Shown piece by piece: positions 11,248-23,288 of a DNA stretch of 64,000 nt. How positions within the stretch are numbered: position 1 is the stretch's first letter; the number at the start of each line of letters is the position of its first letter. Source of the DNA: Celoporthe dispersa (taxonomy: Eukaryota; Ascomycota; Sordariomycetes; Diaporthales; Cryphonectriaceae); contig WAID01000012.1 in NCBI GenBank assembly GCA_016584495.1, positions 248,001 through 312,000 on the forward strand, read 5' to 3'. Below the pieces are notes generated by a model. That model searched no databases, was not told where the DNA came from, and saw only the letters and a list, made by a program, of their open reading frames with translations. A program made the translations under genes and the position numbers.

Positions 11248-12958
11248 ATGGATGACCCTCCCAAGGACAACGGTCTTGATCCCAAGCCCGAGGACAACCA
11301 GGTGGAAGATACAACGCATCAAGGGCTGGCCGCACCTGAACAGCCCTCGAGACCAGGTGCCGAACCAGCCGATAAGCCCGAGCTCAAGGAAGAAGACGCC
11401 TACGAGCACCTAGGCTACTGCTACCCAACATGGAGGAAGTGGTTTATCCTCGTCGTCATGTTCCTGATCCAGATCAGTATCAACCTCAACGCCTCCCCTG
11501 TACGCCAACGCTGTCGATGGCGTGGCCGAGAAGTTTCACATCAGCCAGCAGGCCGCACGCGTACCACAACTCACGTTCCTCTGTGCATACGCCTTCGGCT
11601 GCGAGCTCTGGGCGCCCTGGTCAGAGGAACTCGGCCGCTGGCCGACACAGCAGCTCAGCCTCCTCCTGGTCAACCTCTGGCAGTTTCCGTGTGCATATGC
11701 GCCCAACTATGCCACACTCGTGATCTGCCGGCTCCTGGGAGGGCTCTCGACGGCCGGAGGAAGCGTCACGCTCGGTGTTGTAGCTGACATGTGGGAGCCT
11801 GAGGATCAGGAGTATGCCATCGCTTTCCTCGTCCTGAGCTCTGTCGGCGGCTCTGTGGTCGGTGCCGTCGTGGGCGGTTTTGTGGAGCCAGGCAGCCGCT
11901 GCAGTGGATCTTCTACACGCAGCTCATCGCCGGCGGCGCAGTGCAGCTCCTCCATTTCGTTTGCGTCCCCGAGACACGGTCCACGATTATCATCGACCGG
12001 TTGGCGAAGAAGAGGCGCAAGAATGGTGAAAACATCTGGGGCCCGAGCGAGGTCAAGAAGAGGCGTATGACAGCGCGGGAGGTTTTTGTAATCTGGAGTC
12101 GGCCTTTCTACATGCTGATCACCGAGCCCATCGTGGCCTGGCTCTCGGCTGTGAGTGGCTTCAGTGACAACCTCATCTTCATCTTCCTGCAGGGTTTCCA
12201 GCCGGTCTACAAGCAATGGGGCTTTGGCACTATTGGGATCAGCCTGGCGTTTATACCGTATGTGAATCTCCCCCGTCCTGTTGACAGCTTTCGCCATCCA
12301 TAGCCTGTGATTGACACCGGTAACACTGATCATAACTGCTTCCCTCTTAGCCTCCTGGTTGGATATATACTCGCCTATTTCTCCTTCCTGCCATCGATAC
12401 ACATGTTCCGTCAGCGCAGGAGAAAAGACGGGCCAGACTCGGTGCCTCCAGAGGCTAGGCTCTGGTGGCTCCGGTACGTGATCCTCCTCGAGCCCATCGG
12501 GCTGATCGGCTTCGCGTGGACATCGCTCGGCCCAGGCTACGGCGTCCCCTGGATCGCGCCCATGATCTTCTCCTGCCTCGTCGGCATCGCCAACTACTCC
12601 ATCTACCAGAGCTCGATCGACTACACGGTAGCCGCGTACGGGGTGTATGCAGCCTCCGCGACGGGTGGCAACGACTTTGCCCGGGATTTCCTCTCTGGCA
12701 TCGCGGCGCTGTACTCGAGCCCCATGTACAGCAATATTGGGAAGCAGTACCCGCTGGAGTGGGCGAGCACGATCCTGGCGATCATCGCCGTTTTTGTCAC
12801 GACGCCTGTGTTTTATTTTTTACAGCCACGGGGAGAGCTTACGGCTGAAGAGCAAGTTTGCGTCCGAGATTGCGAGGGAGAGGGAGGCAAAGAAGAGCGA
12901 GAGCAACCCGTCACGGAGTGGCCTAGGAGAAAAGGCCATGCCGTCTGATCAGGTGTAA
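11248..12958 (+). CDS. MFS transporter of the DHA1 (drug:H+ antiporter) type, with three frame breaks
   Basis: Plasma-membrane export carrier of the major facilitator superfamily; the substrate cannot be read from sequence. The start is ATG 11248 or the in-frame ATG 11230. Exon 1 runs to 12257 and exon 2 is 12351-12958 (GT-AG, 93-nt intron). A hydrophilic N-terminus precedes the first helix (WFILVVMFLIQISINLN). TM4-5 carry CRLLGGLSTAGGSVTLGVVADMW, as in DHA1 carriers. Three one-base breaks are seen: an extra C in 11495-11498, a missing G at 11891-11892, and an extra T in 12816-12821. Allowing all three gives 538 aa in phase throughout, a typical length. Since each lies at a homopolymer, error is favoured, but three in one gene also leaves a pseudogene possible. 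An AATAAA lies 94 nt past the stop. Confidence 0.8.
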
Positions 12959-14543
12959 ATGCAGGGATTCGAGATGATACCGATGGCACCTGTTTTCATC
13001 AAGCATCAAGAAAGAAAAGAAAGGAGACGCAAAGGCAAAAATAAGTATTTTAATAAAACAAAATGTGCCATTGGTGGGATTCCTCCATCCTTCGTCGCAT
13101 GGATTACATGTCATGTCTCTGTAATGCATTACACGTCCAGAGAATACTAGTCCTGTGATGCAATATGGTGTGGCACAAATACTTGCCGAGTATTATTCTT
13201 ACATATTCCTTTACGAATTATACCCCATCCACGTGAGGAGAACACTGCAGGGATCGTGAGCTGCCGCTAGAGACGAGTTTAAATGTCTTGACGACATCGA
13301 CTTTTGACGACGCCCAATGAAGTTGAGGCTGTGAAGTCCCAAGATTGCCCTCCAGCCCGATTTTCCGCCACCCTGGGCCCGCCACCCACGGACAGTAATA
13401 AGCCTTCATCATGGATATCAGCAGCAGCAGCGGCAACACTACCCTCCATCATCGTTGATCTTCTCTTTGTCATTGTCTAGCTCCCACGGTGAACCCCCCC
13501 CCCCCCTCGAGTACCTTGTAATAGTCTGCCCAGAAGTGCCGTTCTGACGATCCGTGTAAGCACTATTATCGTTCGATATGGACGCCTACACAAAAATCTA
13601 CCAAGGAAAAACTGGTGCTGGATTTCCTTTTGGCCAGGACATCATATCATAGAGTTTGTTGATGTTGATCCAGGCTCTGTAGCTGTTCAAAAGTATTAAG
13701 TAATATTTAATAGTAACTTGGTAAGAAGTCTTCAGCCTCGCCCCGGTGTTATGGTAGAGCCGTTGTTGCACTTAATATAGTGCCACGGTAGAAAGGACTC
13801 ACTTCATGATGCCGTAGCCAGTCGAATTTTCCATCGCCTATACCCGTTCATGGTATGACTGATGGCCTACAGCCCACAAACAAGTGGTCTTTCAGGCGGC
13901 AGCAAGCAGCCGAGGAGCCTCCTCCGGGACTAGTTATCCCAAACCCTATCCCAGGATTAATGATAGCTACGTAATGTATTATGAACTTCAAGGGTCTTTC
14001 ACGTCTCCCTCGGGAGCTGACCCATGCCCGATGGTCACAGCCCACTTGCATCTGGCGAGATCGACGCCTGCGCTCTGGACGGATGGTTGCCACGTCCGTC
14101 CCATGCCAAGGACTCGAGCGTGCTCTGCCACAATTGGGATCTTGGTATCTCTATTTGGCCGGCTAGGCTCGAGGTCTTTTCTGCCTTCCACTCGTGGGTA
14201 TGTGTTACGGGTTGCATGAACAGTCCCCCTTGTGGTCTGAGCTGATCCCCTCCTCGACGGGCGTCATGCCGATGTTCTTGGCCAGGGCCGTGGGAGACAA
14301 AGGCACCTTGCTTGTGGCTGGAAAAATTCAGGGCCATCTGCTTGACAGCTCCTTGGCCTCCTTGTGACCCGTCATAAACAAACCGGCTCCAGCACGGCAT
14401 TGCTATTGCGGTTGGAAGGCTAAATAAAGGCTCCATTTCCGCCTCTCCCTTCTCTTGATCGTGGTAGCATTCCCCGTCCAGCACCCACCCCCTCTTGGCC
14501 TCCTGAGATCATTCCCACGGCACATACGACAGCAAGTATCATC
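12959..14543. other. intergenic region between MFS and fasciclin genes
   Basis: About 1.6 kb without a supported gene. An AATAAA poly(A)-type hexamer lies at 13052-13057, and a long C run lies near 13494-13506. A TATA-like TAAATAAA sits at 14421-14428, 116 bp ahead of the fasciclin start codon. Confidence 0.45.
14421..14428 (+). promoter_or_regulatory. TATA-like box of the fasciclin gene
   Basis: TAAATAAA 116-123 bp upstream of ATG 14544. The spacing is like that of other secreted-protein genes in this window. Confidence 0.45.
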
Positions 14544-15819
14544 ATGCAGGTGAAGCACCTCACATCACTCGTCCTTGCCGGCCTGGCCTCGGCCCAGTCG
14601 CTGCACGAGGTCATCTCACAGAACAGTAACCTCACCACCCTGGCCAGCCTGCTGAACCAGACAGGCCTGCTTACCCAGCTGGGCAACGCAACCAACATCA
14701 CCGTCTTGGCCCCCAGTGATACTGCCTTCTCGGCCTTTATGAACGAATCCGCCACGATGGCACAGATGCAGTCGGACTCGGGCCTCGTTCAGGCGGTGCT
14801 GGAGTACCACGTCCTGGCTGGCACCATCCGCTCCACCGACATCACCACCACCCCTGCCTTTGCCAAGACCATGTTGATGAACATGACCTATACCAATGTG
14901 ACCGGTGGACAGGTTGTTAAGGCGCAGTCCGTCGATGACAATGTCGTCTTCACCAGCGGGCTCCTGATGCAGAGCAATGTCACGCGGGCAGATGTCGGTT
15001 TCGATGGTGGTGTAGTCCACGTCATTGATTCTGTCCTCACGGTGCCCCCAGAACGATAGCGTCACGGCCATTTCTGCTAACCTCACCGCGCTTGCCGGAG
15101 CCTTGACGCAGGCCGGCTTAGTAGCGACTGTCGACGCGGCTATGGTCAGGCCTACCCTTCCTCCCTTCCGCCGTGATTGGTATGTTGTTTCAGACGCTGG
15201 GCACAGGCTGATGCTTCGTATCATCAATACAGGACGTGACCATCTTCGCCCCATCCAACGCCGGCTTTGCGGCCATCTCCAACCTGGTTGGCTCGCTGTC
15301 TACGCAGCAGCTGACACAGATATTGGCATACCATGTCGTGCCGGGCACCGTGGGCTACAGCACGACGCTGATGAATGGCATGACCCTCCCAACACTCGAT
15401 GGAAACACCACGGTCATGATCACGGTTGACAACGGTACCATCTTTGTCAATTCAGCCAAGGTCGTCACCGCCGACGTCCTTCTGAACAACGGAGTCGCCC
15501 ATGTCATTGACAAGTGAGTCTCAGCAAATCCTTAAAGTCCATCCACCCGTGCGTACTTGCTTGCTGCGGCTGACGATGCAGCAGTGTCTTGAATCCAAAC
15601 AACACCACAGCTACAGCAGACCCGACTGCAACCAGTGACGCGCCTGCGTTCAGCGGTGCAGCCGGCGGTTCTGGCTCGAGCGTCCCTTTCACCTCGGCGG
15701 CGACGGTAACAGGCACGGCTGCCAGTACTTCAGCCTCGCAGGGTGGTGTGGCCATGCAGACTGCTGCGGTGGGTGCGGCTGCTCTGTTTGGCGGTGCTGC
15801 ATTTCTCGTCAACTTCTGA
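14544..15819 (+). CDS. secreted, probably GPI-anchored protein with two fasciclin (FAS1) domains, with a frame break
   Basis: Extracellular adhesion-type protein. Signal peptide at residues 1-18 (MQVKHLTSLVLAGLASAQ). Two FAS1 repeats, each with an H1-like motif (ITVLAPSDTAFSAF and VTIFAPSNAGFAAI) and an H2-like YH motif (EYHVLAG, AYHVVPG). Many N-glycosylation sequons. The tail is Ser/Thr/Ala-rich and ends in a hydrophobic stretch (AVGAAALFGGAAFLV) suited to a GPI anchor. Exons: 14544-15144, 15233-15513, 15585-15819. The frame breaks at the five-C run 15045-15049 (one C extra); with that correction the product is 371 aa. Intron 2 ends in CAGCAG, so exon 3 can begin at 15582 or 15585, adding or dropping one Ser. 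Confidence 0.88.
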
Positions 15820-16109
15820 CACTGGCGGTGCCGCTTTCAGTATGGTGTTGTCACACATTGCAGAGTAGGGAACTATTGGGTCACTCACTTGGACAGATAG
15901 CCAAATGTAAGCAATGTCTTTATGATCGATACGGCACAGAAACAGCAACCACAAGGGTCGCCTGTCACCTGCATCAGTTGAACACAACATCGAGAAGATG
16001 GTGTTGACAAGCACGTAAGCAATGTGTCCTCGCTGGGGTGGAGGTGCAGAAGTATAGTGCTCCTCGAGTTGATAGTCCGGCACAGCCTGCCGTGCCTATC
16101 CTGTGACAC

Positions 16110-16966
16110 CTAGTCGTCTAGACTCACGCCATAGTCGTGGTCACGATACAGCGATCCAACAGGGACAGCACGGCTGTCGGCAACCAAGCCGATCAGCATC
16201 TGGCCAGCGTCCTTCGTCTTGTTGTACTGGCGTAGGAGCTGGATATGCTCGTTGACTGTGACTTCGGCCTGCTGCCTGCACGGTACATATGCACGGAGGG
16301 CTGTCAGTCACGCACAGTCACGCACGACCTTTCTAAGCCACTTCAGGCAGCGACAGTGAACGGGCGCACAGCAGACGCACCTGAGGCCAGCTCGTTCTCC
16401 CTCGAGCTCTTTCCTCCTCTCTGAGACATTCATGAGGCGGTTGTGTATCTCTCTGAGCCTGACACACTGGGTAAGGAGGGTCAGAATTAGAGGTAGGCCA
16501 GGCCCTCGAGCAGCCACATCAAGCCACGCCAGTCGGTCAGCACTCACGGCAGCGCTCAGGGCAGACACGTAGCGAACCTGTGAATGTCCGTCAGATGGTG
16601 CTGCGCCACGATGAAGGGACAGCCCGAGATGCTCACAATATCCGAGACCCCTTCAGGGGACGCGGCCGTGGCCTCGAAATGGTCTCCAGGCGCTGGACCA
16701 GTGATCTGAACAGTGCGTGGCTGGTCACTCGTGCTCACGGAGCACTCGATGGGGCCCCAAGAGGACAGAGATTCGGGCTCGTCATGGCCCTTGGTCTTCT
16801 CCAGACTTCCGTCGAGGCGGGCAGTGATGGCCAGCAGCAAGCCTCCATAGTCTCGACCGCTAGACACCTCCAGATGCAGGCTGTCTCTGAGGTCCTTGAT
16901 GAACCCAGCGTCCACAGGAGAAAGGAGGGAGGATGCAGGAGACGTGACGGGGAGGCTCGGTGTCAT
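16110..16966 (-). CDS. swi5: Swi5/Sae3-type recombination mediator
   Basis: Swi5 (Sae3) proteins help Rad51/Dmc1 filaments form during homologous recombination. The family C-terminus is clear in the last exon (16275-16110): HIQLLRQYNKTKDAGQMLIG followed by a short Leu-Tyr-containing tail, corresponding to the Swi5 pattern L-x-x-Y-N-x-x-K-D-x-x-Q-x-L-x-G. The preceding exon 16458-16381 encodes a helical Arg/Glu-rich segment. The first exon shown is 16966-16578; its donor (GTTCGC) is weak and was chosen because it keeps the phase. This gives 210 aa with a long, poorly conserved N-terminal extension. The start is uncertain: minus-strand frames up to about 17750 could hold further 5' exons. Confidence 0.7.
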
Positions 16967-18903
16967 GACTGTAAAGAGAAGGGACGATTGGTACGTGTGG
17001 GTGTGTCTTTCTTAGTGCAACAAAATGAGTTGGTAGATTGGAAGGCAGTGTGAGGAGAAGCCCATGCCTTCGTACCTTCCCAACAAGATCAAACCCAGCA
17101 CAGGCCAAAGTGAAGTCACTGACTGTAACCCCAACCCTGATTATTTCATCATCACGCCACAGGCACCTCTCAAACCTAAACACAGGGGCGCACCCTCTCT
17201 GCAGGCTGCCAGCGACCACCCTACAGCGATTTCCAGGTGCGTGTGTCATATCATCTCGCTTACCATGTCACCTCCCAGCTCGAGGGGGTCGGCCTTGCAG
17301 ACCACTTGTTCCATTTCCTGAGGACTCTTCCTTCTGCCTGCTGAGCGCCTGGCCGTCTGGGGGCCGAACACACATTGCCGGTGCTGTCTGGACTGATGTG
17401 CTGAACAGCCTTGGGAGGGAACAAGCCTTCGATAGACTCTATACCTGGGTCTTCTCATACAGTACTTCTCTCCTCTGACGATCCACTTGCACTGTATGTG
17501 CTGGCTCGAGGGCTTCCCGGTCTCGCTCAACTGCCATCACTCTTCTGGCTGCCGCGGCCTTGTCTGAGCGAAGAAATGAAAGGACATTAACCTTGGATCT
17601 CATCTGCATAGATCTCGTCATGTCTTGCCCTCCTCCCCGCTCTCCTGGGACAGATCCACTGGATGGCGGTCCCGCTGGTCCCCAATATCGATGAAACCTC
17701 AATACCACTGTCGCTGCGGGCACGTCCCGAGAGCAGGAAAATGGCACCCTGGAGTTGTGGTTCGGCAGCTTTTCCGCCAGGTATTACATATACCACAGCA
17801 CATACGACAATCTACAGTCGCGAGCTTCTTGGAGGGTGGGAGAAGGGAGAATCTAGACCGGGCACGAGGCAGATCCAGCCCCCCCGGCCCCCCCTCTCGG
17901 CTCGCACCTCTCCGATCCAGCCAGAGATGAGAAGGCATGATTAGACGAAGAACCGTTGCAATGGTCTGATGCTATGGTATCAGTCACTTTCGATCCCGAC
18001 CACTGCAGAAGAGAGACCAACGGGACGGGCTCAATGACAAGTGAGATCCGCCGTACTCCGGAGTCTTGGGGAAGGCGAGGTCCCGATTTTCCCCCGGCCG
18101 GGGATAACGGGGCTGTTGATATAATTGATGGAAGAACTTTTCGCAAAACAAAAAAATTGGGTGGAACCACACTGCTGGAGTCACTCCACTTGCACAGGCG
18201 ACAGCCTGACGGGCCGACAGGAGACCGCAGATCAGGTACTCCGTTACCCTTTTACTCTCGCATGTCTTGACAACACGTTATTGGGCTCTCTCAGCCTAGC
18301 TCCTTTTGTCCTTGCTCGCTGTCCGAGCTCACCATTGACACGCCAATCACCAGGAGGAGGTCTCTGGACTACCAGTCAATGTGGACTCACTCACGCTCAG
18401 CCGGTCAGCATGGGACGTGGCCAGGCTGGCAGCAACGGATGGCTTCAGTATCAGAGACGACACCAGGGAATTCTTGCTCGAATGGGAGAAAAGAGAAGGG
18501 AAAAAGAAACGAAGAGAGAATACATACTGTGGGATGATATGACGTCCGCATATGGTGGAGGGTCAGCCTTACGGTCGCCCCAGACAATGGCCCACCCCCG
18601 GTGGCCGCGTCCCCCTGAGATGACACGCTGCCATTCATCATACAGTACCCCATTATGCTATGCTTGATGTCGGCCACCTCGCACTGGTAATTTTCTTGTA
18701 GGCATGCTTATATACCTCTCTCTTTCCCCTTCCGCCTCCTGCCAGAGCTCATGCTCATACTCCCCCACCCTCTAACCATTGTCTGCACCGCTGTGCTTTG
18801 CTTATTGTTCCTACCGAGTATCGCAGCCCATCAAGAAGAGAGACAGAAAGAGAAAAGAAATCCAAAGTCAACCGTTCGGATCATCTGCAATCATAATTAT
18901 ATC
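16967..18903. other. intergenic region, possible 5' exons of swi5 at its left end
   Basis: Minus-strand open frames at about 17246-17530 and 17439-17747, the second rich in Lys/Arg/Glu, might be upstream exons or an unrecognised small gene, but no splice chain is convincing. The rest, 17750-18700, shows no coding signal. A TATATA lies at 18709-18714 upstream of the sugar transporter. Confidence 0.35.
18709..18714 (+). promoter_or_regulatory. TATA box of the sugar transporter
   Basis: TATATA 190-195 bp upstream of ATG 18904, followed by a C/T-rich leader. Confidence 0.5.
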
Positions 18904-21111
18904 ATGGCCATCCTAGGGCCCAAATCATACGCATGGTAGGACACACCAGTCCGTCACTCTTACACGGGAGCTAGCTTCTCACTGATCGCACCTCACAGGT
19001 TCTGCGCGCTGTCGGCCGCGCTGTGCAACTCATATTATGGCTTCGATGCCTCGGTAGGTTCCCATGGTGGTCTATGGAGGGATTAGGGATTCGACGGGGA
19101 GGCTGACGATCTCGACCATCCAGGTCTACAATGCGGTCCAGGGCATCGACAACTGGGTAGATTGGATGGGAAATCCCGGGAGCGAGACCATCGGTGGTGT
19201 TAATACGGCCTACTCTGTTTGTGCCATTGTCGCCGGCTGTGAGTCTTCACTTATTAACCTGAAGCCTTGGGTCCTGGGGAGACCTCACCTCAGGCAGTGT
19301 CCCTCCATGGCTGGGTTCTTGTACTGACTATGGTATCTGATTCACCCTGTAGGGTTCCTCGCTGCACCTTGTGCCGACTTCCTCGGCCGAAAATCCGCAA
19401 TGGCCATTGGGAGTATCCTGATCATGATCGGTGCCATTCTCGAGACGTTCACGAGGAGACATACTCTGGGCATGTTCATCGCAGGTCGTGCGATCATTGG
19501 ATTGGGCCAGGGAATCGCCCTCTGTAAGTACAGTGAATCAACACCTCTGGCTGCTTGGAACACGAAGGCTTGATCATCAAACCCCCGTCACCAGTGCTGA
19601 CTCGAGGTCGTTCCTCCCAGCTGCCGGTCCATCATACATCGGCGAGATCACACCGCACAAGATACGTGGTATAGTCATGACCTTCTGGCAGGTCTGCTAC
19701 AGTATCGGCCTCTTTTTGCCTTCTGGATCAATTATGCCTGCACAAAGTACAGTTCGCGTCTGCCTAGGAACTGGGACTGGAGGATCGTGTGCATCTTCCA
19801 GCTTCTGGTCCCTCTATACGTCCTCACAATCCTCCCCTTCCTGCCGGGGTCTCCAAGATGGTACGCCAAGCCCGAGTCCGCGCTGTTCCCCTTCCTCTTT
19901 CAGTGCTCAGGACGGCTAATTGTGATTGCTTCGCACTCAGGTACATCAAGAACGGCAAGACAGAACAGGCCCGAAAAGCCCTGCTCGCGACTCGACCCAC
20001 CGCGGAAGAAGCCGAGGAGGAACTGCAATCCATTATCCAGGCCGTCGAGTTTGAAAAGACCAGCACGGACACGTCGTCTGGCTACTCTGCCCTGTGGAAG
20101 GACAGGTCTGTCCGGAAGCGGTTGCTGCTCGCCATTGGCATGAATGCTGGGCAGCAGCTGACCGGCCAGGGCTCCCCTCACCACGTACTCGACCAAGATT
20201 TACAAGAAGGTCTTCACGTCCTCGTCCACTATCGCCCTGATCAACGCCCTGAACGCCACGTTCTCCATCTTGTTCTGTCTGAATGTCACATGGATTGTTG
20301 AGAGGTGGGGTCGCAAAGTGTTATTCATCGTCGGCGGTATGTCAGACAGACACCCTTCGCCTTCACCGGTAGAGATCATATACTAACTGGTTGTTTACAT
20401 CTTCCAGGCCTAGGTATGGCATGCTGCATGGTTAGTGGTCTATCTTCTCTCTGTTCCTCCCCAGTGGAATGACCTCAGAATTGTTTACACTAACCACACC
20501 CATCAACAGCTTATCGTTGCGACTGTTGAGACGCAGACGCCAACGACGGCGGATGGAAGCAAGTCACACTCCGTCGGCGTCGCCATTGTCTTCCTGCTCT
20601 TCCTGTTCATCTTTTTCTACAAGCCTTCCTGGGGTGCCGTCACCTGGATCTGGACCTCGGAGATCTTCAGCCTCAACGTCCGCGCCCAGGGAGTAGGCAT
20701 GGCCGGCCAGACACAAAACATCGCAAACGCTATCGTCCAGCAGTTCTTCCCGACCTTTCTAAATAACTGTGGCTTTTATGCTTTTTACAGTGAGTTACAT
20801 TTCCAGCTCGACCCTGTACCTAAATAGTGATGGACGACGACGCTGACCCTCGGTGTGCTCTCCTATGATCAGTGTTTGCCGGTATCAACTGTCTTCTTGT
20901 CCTCTATGTCATCTTCCTCATCCCGGAGACCAAGGGTGTCCCGCTGGAGGAGATGGACAAGCTCTTTGGCGGTGCCAACCACGTCCAGGCCGGCGCAGAG
21001 ATGCTACACGAGGAACAGATGCATGTCGACCAGCACAAGCCCAACAGCGACCATAGTAGCACCCATGGTGATGCTATCAATACCACCAAACCCGAGTCAG
21101 AGTTAGCCTAA
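18904..21111 (+). CDS. MFS sugar transporter (hexose/lactose permease type), nine exons, two frame breaks
   Basis: Plasma-membrane sugar:H+ symporter of the Sugar_tr family; substrate not determinable. Exons: 18904-18935, 18999-19053, 19124-19238, 19353-19523, 19621-19860, 19941-20336, 20408-20430 (23 nt), 20510-20789, 20873-21111. Family marks in order: DFLGRKSAMAIG (the GRK motif after TM2), GRAIIGLGQGIAL, PSYIGEITPHKIRG, WRIVCIFQ, the repeat of the GRK motif (ERWGRKVLF), and PETKGVPLEEMD after TM12. Breaks: one T missing in 19713-19717 and one C extra in 20174-20177. With these allowed the exon sum is 517 codons including stop (516 aa), exactly the family size. Both breaks are homopolymer-associated, so error is likely. 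The gene is convergent with the aspartic protease gene. Confidence 0.88.
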
Positions 21112-21655
21112 TACTTATTTATTACGGAAGGGTGTTTGTTTCCTCACGTTGCTATATTCTGAACGAGGACGAAATTTCCTTTCTCTATTTTGTTTTTTCT
21201 TCTGAAGGAGAGGGAAATCATGTATCATGAGCCAATTTTGTACATATTCCTGCCAGCGAGTGTCAGCTAGGTATATAATGAGAGCATGGTAGAAAACAAG
21301 AGCATACTAGACCATAATTACTCACTCAATATCCAATCCCCACCATGATTACCCTTCACGCCAAAATACTAACGGTATGCCGGTGTCACAGACACTTACA
21401 GCGACTTGTCACAGCAAAACAACCTTCTACATTCAAGGGACAACACAGCCACTCCGAGATGAGGTCCGAGTGAGCATGATAAGCGAAGGATGCCCATATG
21501 CTTATATAACTAATATTACTTAGGCTCCCTAGTCTAGTCCCTCTTCAAGTCTGCTTTGGTATCAACTAAGTAGGCAATATGTAGCCAGACCTACCCAACA
21601 AGGCCCTTACTGAGCCTTCGCTATTATCGCAGCTATGGAGGAGCGGATCTTTCCC
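21112..21655. other. convergent intergenic region
   Basis: 544 bp between the stops of the sugar transporter and the protease. Moderately AT-rich, T-rich at 21188-21200, no gene seen. Confidence 0.45.
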
Positions 21656-23288
21656 TTACTTGGAAGCAAAGCCCAGGGTAGGAGTAGACGCTCCGTTGAA
21701 GACGACAAAAGCAGCCTTCAGCGCCACATCACCAAAGATGTTAATGCCGATATCAGAGCTGTCCTGGATACCGCCAAAGCACGTCGAGCTGCCGGTCGAG
21801 ATGGGCCCAAAGTCCATGTAGTCGCCAGGGATCACGATCCGAGCCGAGCCAACGCCATAGGTGAAGGTGGGCAGCGTCGCGCTGCAGGGGAAGACGTAGC
21901 CACCGGCCGAAGAGCTGGACTTGGCACCGGAGACCTGGGCCCAGTAGGCCGAGACGACCGACGTCGGGAGGTACAGGAGGGTCGTGCCCGTGTCGGCGAT
22001 CCCGTCGATGGAGGTCGACTTGAAGGAACCGGAGCCGACGGCGTAGCCGGTCGACGTCCACTCCCAGAATCCCTGCCGGGTCGAGACGGACGTGTAGGTG
22101 ATGGAGCCCGTGTAGGCTGAGGAATCGATGAAGCCGAAGTTGTAGGTACCGGCTACAAGGCGTATCCACATATCAGTAAGGAAGATCTGACGACAAAATT
22201 TCACGAGACAAGAAAAAAAATGATGGAATTAGTGGAGGGGCCACTCACGAGCATGGTAGCCAAGGTCAGCCGTGAACACAGGCGAGTCTAGGGACGCCTT
22301 CGCATTGTCAAAGAAGGTCTTCTGCTGCGTGGGCTCCACGGTGTTCAGAGTGCTGAAGGCCAGGCCCAGGAGGCCATCGATGGGCGACTCGTCGGTGAAG
22401 CTCGAAGAGACAGTCTTGGCCAGCTCGACGGCCTGACCCGTCACGGTGAGGCCTCCTACCGTGACCTTGTCTGTGTAGACATTGCCGCTGGAAGAGGACC
22501 CGTCTCCGTACGAGATGGACCAGGTCGCTCCCGAGAGCACCTTGGAGGTGCTGCTCTTGCTGGGGGTGTAGATGGTCTGCCCATTGACCTACAGGTTGGA
22601 TTTTTGTCAGTATCTTGCAGTAGAAAAAGTGCAGAAATATAGGCGGCGAGGGCCGACCAACCTCGCTGGACGGAGTCTCGCTGCTGAAGACCCACAGGTC
22701 CGAAGATCCAGTGTCAAAGTCCAGGTTCAGAGTCTGCGCAGGCGTGCCGATCTGGACCGGGGTGATATAAGCATCGTCGATGCTATCGATGGGCGTGGTC
22801 GCCGCAGAACCAGTCGAGCGCTCAGTCAGGCCCGACGTGTAGTTCTGAACGGCCTCCTCCAGCCAGGACGGAATTGGCACGCCATACTTGAGGTATGTCT
22901 TCTTGACCGACAGAGGCCCGCTGAACTTGTAGTTAGGGTTGCGGACTATCAGTAGTTGTTAGTGACTGGTTATCCTTCTCTCTTCTTCGGCGCTGGCGCT
23001 CTTTGCAACACAGTAGTAGCCTCCATGCACGCTCACGAAAAAGAAAGAGAGAAAAAAATTACAAGTCTGATGGCTGGGCCAGAACGGAACCAAGAAGTAA
23101 CCAAGGCGTTACACCCGATAGACTGAATAGAATCATCATCTCTACTCACCTTGCTTGAACGAGTACTTTCCAGGGCCAACCTCGGGAGAGGCGTTGACAG
23201 GGATTCCGACGTGTGGCCTCGCAGGTGAGCTGAGGGCGCCACCAGCCAAGATGGCGGTCACCAAGGCGTTCTTGAGAGGGGAAGACAT
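21656..23288 (-). CDS. secreted pepsin-like aspartic protease (A1 family, aspergillopepsin/endothiapepsin type)
   Basis: Secreted acid endopeptidase. Exons 23288-23150, 22945-22662, 22588-22249 and 22152-21656 give 419 aa with a clean frame. Signal peptide at about 1-20 (hydrophobic LVTAILAGGALSS), then a propeptide with the usual basic N-P-x-Y-K region. Two catalytic motifs are present: DTGSSDLWVF in the N-lobe and DTGTTLLYLP in the C-lobe. The flap Tyr is in SISYGDGSSSSG, and a Cys pair in the C-lobe (FPCSA and STCFGG) can form the conserved disulfide. There is no C-terminal anchor. A TATA box lies 117 bp upstream. This is one of the intact genes of the window. Confidence 0.95.
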
